Positions 6,356 to 10,029 of a DNA stretch of 10,029 bases are shown piece by piece (within the stretch, counting starts at the first letter, position 1; each line of letters begins with the position of its first letter). The notes under the pieces are model-generated. The model made no database searches. It had not been told where the DNA came from and saw only the letters and a program-made list of their open reading frames with translations. Where the stretch lies: contig DIVC01000091.1 in assembly GCA_002423905.1 (NCBI GenBank), positions 6,017-16,045 on the forward strand. The letters are read 5' to 3'. The DNA is from Idiomarina sp. UBA6142 (GTDB taxonomy: Bacteria; Pseudomonadota; Gammaproteobacteria; Enterobacterales; Alteromonadaceae). A program made the position numbers and the translations under genes.

Positions 6356-6948
6356 AGTCCTTCAGCCTCGCGTGCGGCTTGTACCGCGTCACGCTGATGA
6401 ATACGCTCACGATAAGCCACTAATACCGGCCAAGGTGCCAAGTCAAAATTGACATATCCGCCCCAACCTAACACCACATACAGATAGATATCAGCAATTG
6501 AATAATGACCGGTCAAATAGTCACGCTGCTGCAGTTCGGAACTGAGCAAATCAAACACTTTACTGATCTTCGTCCGCGCTTTGCTGCGCTCTTCATCGGT
6601 GGCAGTGCGATCAAATAGCGGGGCATGGCTTTTGTGTACTTCCGTTGCAATATAATTCAGCCAACCAATCGCTTGGTAATAGGCTAAGGTTCCCGGGTTG
6701 GGAAATAAGTCGGTGTCAGCCTGTTCGGCGACATACATTAAAATGGCATTTGCCTCAGTTAATACCGAACCGTCATCAAGTTTCAGCGCCGGTACATAGC
6801 CTTTTGGATTGACCAGCAAGAAATCTTCGCCTGACTTGGTCTTCAGGTTCGCACGACTCACTTTGTCTAAGACGAACGACATCCCCGCTTCACGCAGGGC
6901 AATGTTGACTGCCAGCGAACAAGAGCCTGGTAAATAATACAACTTCAT
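6352..6948 (-). CDS. gstA: Beta-class glutathione S-transferase (GstA-like)
   Basis: Cytosolic enzyme expected to conjugate or reduce substrates with glutathione in detoxification and redox defence. It has 198 residues, near E. coli GstA (201), which it resembles along its whole length. The thioredoxin-like N domain (about 1-80) begins MKLYYLPGSCSLA with the beta-class cysteine C10. NPKGYVPAL (47-55) holds the cis-Pro, and LTEANAI (63-69) holds the glutathione gamma-glutamyl binding Glu-Ala/Ser position. The helical C domain has WLNYIATEVHKSHAPLF (96-112), with H105 matching the second conserved beta-class active-site residue, and ends EAEGL like GstA. Start: ATG 6948 with GAGG five to six bases upstream. 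First gene of a probable two-gene unit: its TGA overlaps the pheA GTG by 4 bases. No pathway link between a GST and phenylalanine synthesis is evident. Transcription probably starts in the divergent region shared with the antiporter gene. Confidence 0.93.
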   Translation of the reverse strand: MKLYYLPGSCSLAVNIALREAGMSFVLDKVSRANLKTKSGEDFLLVNPKGYVPALKLDDGSVLTEANAILMYVAEQADTDLFPNPGTLAYYQAIGWLNYIATEVHKSHAPLFDRTATDEERSKARTKISKVFDLLSSELQQRDYLTGHYSIADIYLYVVLGWGGYVNFDLAPWPVLVAYRERIHQRDAVQAAREAEGL

Positions 6949-7052
6949 AAATACCTCAATTAAACGTTCACAAAGGTTTTTAACTTACTGCTTTTTTAAT
7001 GCATATGCTAGATGCTATGCTGGTTTGACAAATTTCCGAAAGGCGCAATGAC
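6949..7052. promoter_or_regulatory. Divergent regulatory region between gstA and the antiporter gene
   Basis: This 104-base AT-rich gap must hold promoters for both directions. Plus-strand candidate: TTAACT (6980-6985) and TATGCT (7004-7009), 18 bases apart, each four of six matches. Minus-strand candidate: TTGTCA (7026-7031) with only poor -10 matches near 7003-7010. Three copies of ATGCT lie at 7005-7009, 7012-7016 and 7017-7021, and GCATATGC (7001-7008) is palindromic; these could be an operator. AAAGG at 7039-7043 is the likely ribosome binding site of the antiporter gene, nine bases before its ATG. Confidence 0.35.
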
Positions 7053-8426
7053 ATGAGTTGGCTTGCTATTCTGCCCCCCTTGGTGGCGATTATTGTGGTG
7101 TTCTGGCGTAAAGAGGTAATTGGCGCCTTATTGTTAGCGGTGTTTTGCTCAGAACTATTATTAAGTATCCATGCTGATCAGAATCTAGGCTACGCTTTTA
7201 TCGGTACTCTCGAGCGTATTGTTGATGTGTTCAGCTCGGCCGGAAATACCCGTATTTTAATCTTCAGCTTACTGGTCGGCGCGTTACTCGCTTATATTCG
7301 TGAATCCGGCGGCGTGGCTGCTATGGTCGAAGCCTTGCTGCAGCGCGGCTATGGTAAAACCAAGCGTAGTGCCAGCTTAATGACGGTGTTTACCGGCGTA
7401 TTTGTATTTGTTGAATCCAACTTGAGCGTACTCACCGCGGGTATTTTATCGCGTGGATTATTCGAGAAATTGGGCATGAGTCGTGCTCGTCTCGCCTACC
7501 TGATAGACAGTACCAGTGCCCCAATCTGTATCTTGATTTTACTCAATGGCTGGGGCGCTTATGTCCTCGGTATGCTCGAACAACAAGATTTACCCGGTAA
7601 TTCCGCGGTGACCCTGTGGGCGAGCGTACCCTTTAATTTTTACGCCCTGGTCACTTTAGCTTTAGTGTTCTACACCGCTATATCAACTAAGGTCCATGGA
7701 CCTTTAGCAGCGGCAGAAGCAAGGCCACAACCGGCATTGGATATCCCCTCTCAGCCACCAAGCGATAGCAAAGCCCGTTATATGTTGGTGCCCTTACTGG
7801 TGATGGTTCTGGGTATGGTGGCATTTATGATCGGCACCGGCGGTGGTGATATCACTCAAGGTAATGGCTCAAAATCAGTACTTTATGCAACTGGATTAGC
7901 TTGTTTGGTAGCCTACCTGATGCTGCTATTGAGCAAACGCAATAGCCACACAGAGTTGGTCAACATGGGCTTTAAAGGCATGAGCGAGCTGTTGCCACTG
8001 GTGACCATTGTCTTACTGAGCTTAGCCCTAGGGGGCAGCCTGAAAGAGCTAGGAACTGGAGTATTCTTAGCCGGTTTGGTCGGTGATTTCTTACCTGTTA
8101 TCTTGATTGCACCGATGTTATTCATTGCCGGCGCGCTGATTTCATTCTCGACCGGCACCTCGTGGGGCACCTTCGCGATATTGATCCCTATCGCCGCGCC
8201 ACTGATCCTAGCACTGGATTTACCAGCACCTTTGATGCTTGCAGCAGTGCTTGGTGGTGGCGTGTTTGGTGACCACTGCTCACCCATTTCAGACACCACC
8301 GCGGTATCATCCTTAGCCTCTGGTTGCGATTTACTGGAACACGTACGTACCCAATTACCCTATGCACTGGTGGCGGGCGTGGCAGCGGTGATCCTTTATC
8401 TTGTGGCCGGGATGGTCATGCTGTAA
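7053..8426 (+). CDS. NhaC-family Na+/H+ antiporter-like membrane protein
   Basis: Inner-membrane secondary transporter of the NhaC family, most often exchanging Na+ for H+, though some relatives exchange organic acids (malate/lactate). It has 457 residues, with about 11-13 hydrophobic segments spread over the whole length. A hydrophilic Pro/Ala/Ser-rich loop at about 213-241 separates the two halves. Family signatures are VFVESNLSVL (118-127), LIDSTSAPICI (150-160), FSTGTSWGTFAILIPIAAPL (365-384), GGGVFGDHCSPISDTT (401-416) and HVRTQLPYAL (430-439). The Asp, His and Ser residues in these motifs are the likely ion-binding set. Start: ATG 7053 has AAAGG nine bases upstream and begins directly with the first membrane helix. 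It is followed after 25 bases by alr in the same direction, with no terminator between, so co-transcription is likely. The substrate cannot be fixed from sequence, so I give no symbol. Confidence 0.9.
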   Translation: MSWLAILPPLVAIIVVFWRKEVIGALLLAVFCSELLLSIHADQNLGYAFIGTLERIVDVFSSAGNTRILIFSLLVGALLAYIRESGGVAAMVEALLQRGYGKTKRSASLMTVFTGVFVFVESNLSVLTAGILSRGLFEKLGMSRARLAYLIDSTSAPICILILLNGWGAYVLGMLEQQDLPGNSAVTLWASVPFNFYALVTLALVFYTAISTKVHGPLAAAEARPQPALDIPSQPPSDSKARYMLVPLLVMVLGMVAFMIGTGGGDITQGNGSKSVLYATGLACLVAYLMLLLSKRNSHTELVNMGFKGMSELLPLVTIVLLSLALGGSLKELGTGVFLAGLVGDFLPVILIAPMLFIAGALISFSTGTSWGTFAILIPIAAPLILALDLPAPLMLAAVLGGGVFGDHCSPISDTTAVSSLASGCDLLEHVRTQLPYALVAGVAAVILYLVAGMVML

Positions 8427-8451
8427 TCGTACCAACGGACGCAATCAATTT

Positions 8452-9555
8452 ATGGCTAATGGTGTGCATTTTCGGACGACTCGCGCAGAAATCGACCGCG
8501 CTGCGCTCTCTCATAATGCAAAAATTATGCAAAGCCTGAGTGCGCCAGCGCACCTGCTGGGCGTCGTCAAGGCTGATGCTTATGGCCATGGTATGTTAGT
8601 CGCCGCGCGCGCTATTGATGAGTATGTCGATGCCTTTGCGGTCGCTTTTATGGACGAGGCATTGCAGTTGCGTGAAGCCGGATTTGTGAAGCCGATTGTG
8701 CTGCTTGAAGGCTGCTTTTCGGCGGCCGAACTGCCGATTTGTGCCCATCACAATTTGCAACCTGTGGTCCACGAACACTATCAACTGGATGATATCGCCA
8801 CTGCGAAACTGGTACGGCCGTTATCGGTGTGGCTGAAAGTCGATACCGGCATGCACCGCTTGGGCTGGGATCCGGAGCGTGTTGCCGCGGTCTACGCCGA
8901 ATTGAGCAAGTGTCCGCAAGTCGCGTCTATTACCCTGATGTCGCACTTTGCCAACTCGGGCGAGGATGAACATCCAGTCACTCAATTACAACGCCAACGC
9001 TTTGCCGAGGCCTGCGCGCAAACCAAAGTGCTGCATCAAAGTCTTGGAAATTCTGCCGCACTCAGCAGCAGCCTCAAAGATTACGAGCAACTGAGCGGTC
9101 ATTGGCTCCGTGCTGGCGTGACGCTGTATGGGGTAAATCCCGAGATGCAAAAACAAGTTCACCCAGAGCTACGCCCAGTGATGCGTTTAGTCGCACCGGT
9201 GATCGCTTTACGCACTATTGCTGCAGGGGAACGGGTTGGCTATGGCAGTGGCTGGGTGGCGCAGCGGTCGTCGCTGATCGCGACTCTGGCGATTGGTTAT
9301 GCGGATGGCTATCCGCGCCATTGTAAAAGCGGTACACCGGTGCTGATTCATGGCCAAAAAGCCCCGCTGGCCGGCACCGTATCGATGGATTTAATTACCG
9401 TGGATGTGACCGATATTGAGGGCATTCAGGTGGGTGATGAAGCGGAATTATGGGGCCCGCATTTATCGGTACATGAAATCGCCGAACATGCGAGCACCAT
9501 TGGTTACGAGCTGCTAACCCGGGTGTCAACTCGGGTGCCACGCGTCGAAGTTTAA
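8452..9555 (+). CDS. alr: Alanine racemase (PLP-dependent)
   Basis: Interconverts L- and D-alanine in the cytosol and supplies D-Ala for peptidoglycan. It has 367 residues from ATG 8452 (E. coli Alr 359). The N-terminal TIM barrel carries VVKADAYGHG (38-47), where K40 is the Schiff-base lysine. WLKVDTGMHRLG (127-138) holds K129, the position that is carbamylated in the Bacillus enzyme, and R136. SHF is at 164-166, NSAA at 200-203, and WLRAGVTLYGV (218-228) holds R220. The C-terminal beta domain has VGYGSGW (262-268) with catalytic Y264, GYADGYPR (282-289) and GTVSMDLI (308-315), and ends LLTRVSTRVPR. Start: the frame stays open back to 8401, but that stretch lies inside the antiporter gene; ATG 8452 puts RAEIDRAALSHN at its normal distance from the N terminus. 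The Shine-Dalgarno is weak (GGA 12 bases away), so translation may depend partly on the upstream gene. No T-tract terminator follows. Confidence 0.95.
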   Translation: MANGVHFRTTRAEIDRAALSHNAKIMQSLSAPAHLLGVVKADAYGHGMLVAARAIDEYVDAFAVAFMDEALQLREAGFVKPIVLLEGCFSAAELPICAHHNLQPVVHEHYQLDDIATAKLVRPLSVWLKVDTGMHRLGWDPERVAAVYAELSKCPQVASITLMSHFANSGEDEHPVTQLQRQRFAEACAQTKVLHQSLGNSAALSSSLKDYEQLSGHWLRAGVTLYGVNPEMQKQVHPELRPVMRLVAPVIALRTIAAGERVGYGSGWVAQRSSLIATLAIGYADGYPRHCKSGTPVLIHGQKAPLAGTVSMDLITVDVTDIEGIQVGDEAELWGPHLSVHEIAEHASTIGYELLTRVSTRVPRVEV

Positions 9556-9600
9556 TCGTCGCTTTTGCCCGTCAACTTATCCAACTAACTCATCGCGAAG

Positions 9601-9660
9601 GTAGAACCAACAAAGGTTACATGGATAATCACGTAGCATTTGCTGGTGTCATGATCCATG
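9601..9660. repeat. Inverted repeats in the convergent alr/yqaA gap
   Basis: The 108-base gap 9556-9663 has no gene. It contains CATGGAT (9620-9626) paired with ATCCATG (9654-9660) across 27 bases. Just before that, GTAGAACC (9601-9608) can pair with GGTTAC (9615-9620) leaving one bulged base. Neither is followed by a T-run. One or both may serve as transcript ends for the two convergent genes. Confidence 0.3.
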
Positions 9661-9663
9661 CAC

Positions 9664-10029
9664 CTACTCGGTACCAAAAAGTATCGTCATAATGCCAAGC
9701 AAAACCGCATATCGGCTCGCTTTTCCGATGGTTACTAGCAGTAAAAAGAGGGTTGGATGGACCCGCATCATGCCCGCTACAAAAGTGAGCGCATCACCCA
9801 CCAAAGGCGCCCACGCGAGTAACAGCGACCACTTTCCGTAGCGCTGGAACCAGCGTTCACCGCGTTGCAAGCCATCGGCCTCAAACGGAAACCAACGACG
9901 ACCTTGAAAGCGCAATAAATAGCGCCCCATCGCATAGTTGACCACTGAGCCGAGCACATTACCACTGGTGGCCACCAGCAACAGTAACCACGGGTCGAAG
10001 CCGCGCTGCTGCGCCGCCACTAACAGTAC
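9664..10029 (-). CDS. yqaA: YqaA-type inner-membrane protein (5' end outside window)
   Basis: Small integral membrane protein of the YqaA branch of the DedA/VTT (SNARE-associated) family; the role in this branch is not established, though DedA relatives act in membrane lipid homeostasis. 121 residues are visible, reading VLLVAAQQRG at the edge. E. coli YqaA (about 142 residues) has a matching LVA segment about 27 residues in, so the fragment lacks its first helix; the GTG at 10018-10020 is therefore probably internal. Visible features are WLLLLVATSGNVLGSVVNY (14-32), GRYL (35-38), RWFQRYGKWSLLLAWAP (59-75) leading into LVGD, then AGMMRV (85-90) and GKASRY (102-107). There are about three hydrophobic segments (14-33, 67-88, 92-118) with a basic stretch between. 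It is convergent with alr and ends in TAG. Confidence 0.85.
   Translation of the reverse strand, partial: VLLVAAQQRGFDPWLLLLVATSGNVLGSVVNYAMGRYLLRFQGRRWFPFEADGLQRGERWFQRYGKWSLLLAWAPLVGDALTFVAGMMRVHPTLFLLLVTIGKASRYAVLLGIMTILFGTE

Noticed and set aside
7025..7030. Perfect TTGACA on the plus strand before the antiporter gene
   Set aside because: A -10 box at 17 bases would fall on the ATG itself and no match is present, so it is probably not a working -35 for this gene.
7913..8299. Minus-strand 128-codon open frame
   Set aside because: It is antisense to conserved NhaC motifs; its Pro/Ser/Ala-rich content is typical of a reversed membrane-protein gene.
8401..8451. Longer alr start at TTG 8401
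   Set aside because: It would overlap the antiporter gene by 26 bases and add 17 residues absent from the family; ATG 8452 gives the normal N terminus.
1..10029. CRISPR array, tRNA genes, insertion sequence ends or prophage genes
   Set aside because: No regularly spaced repeats, cloverleaf-like sequence, transposase or integrase reading frame was seen; nearly all bases are accounted for by recognisable genes.

Overview
The window looks like ordinary chromosome from a gammaproteobacterium, probably a marine Alteromonadales-type organism (Idiomarinaceae would fit, but this rests on overall protein resemblance and not on a search). Coding density is very high: eight protein genes, two of them cut by the window edges, no gene-free stretch over about 165 bases, and no tRNA, rRNA, CRISPR or mobile element that I can see.

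Layout. Positions 1-1200 (+) hold the C-terminal 399 residues of the Rep DNA helicase. Convergent with it, sharing 4 bases at the stop codons, is a large minus-strand signalling gene (1197-3797) with two GAF domains, an intact GGDEF domain and a degenerate EAL domain. A strong intrinsic terminator (3910-3935) separates it from a minus-strand cytochrome c5-type periplasmic cytochrome (3961-4389, GTG start). Divergent from the cytochrome is dinB (4482-5552, +), the Y-family DNA polymerase IV. The dinB 3' end overlaps by 31 bases with a convergent, minus-strand prephenate dehydratase gene (5522-6355, GTG start). That gene is joined by a 4-base stop/start overlap to an upstream beta-class glutathione S-transferase (6352-6948, -). 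A 104-base divergent regulatory region follows, then an NhaC-family antiporter (7053-8426, +), and 25 bases later alanine racemase (8452-9555, +). After a 108-base convergent gap, a YqaA-type inner-membrane protein (9664-10029, -) runs off the right edge.

How the genes fit together. Two replication/repair genes (rep, dinB), one respiratory cytochrome, one cyclic-di-GMP signalling protein, two metabolic enzymes (prephenate dehydratase, alanine racemase), one GST and one ion antiporter sit side by side with no common pathway. The likely transcription units are gst-pheA on the minus strand and nhaC-alr on the plus strand; the others look monocistronic.

The items most worth a second look are three. 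The c-di-GMP protein has an apparently active cyclase half and an EAL half that has lost several metal and catalytic residues, suggesting a cyclase with a possible built-in non-hydrolysing sensor. The prephenate dehydratase stands alone without chorismate mutase and is altered at several normally conserved motifs. The antisense overlap makes the same DNA encode the DinB sliding-clamp-binding tail and the end of the dehydratase. I found no convincing previously undescribed multi-gene system.
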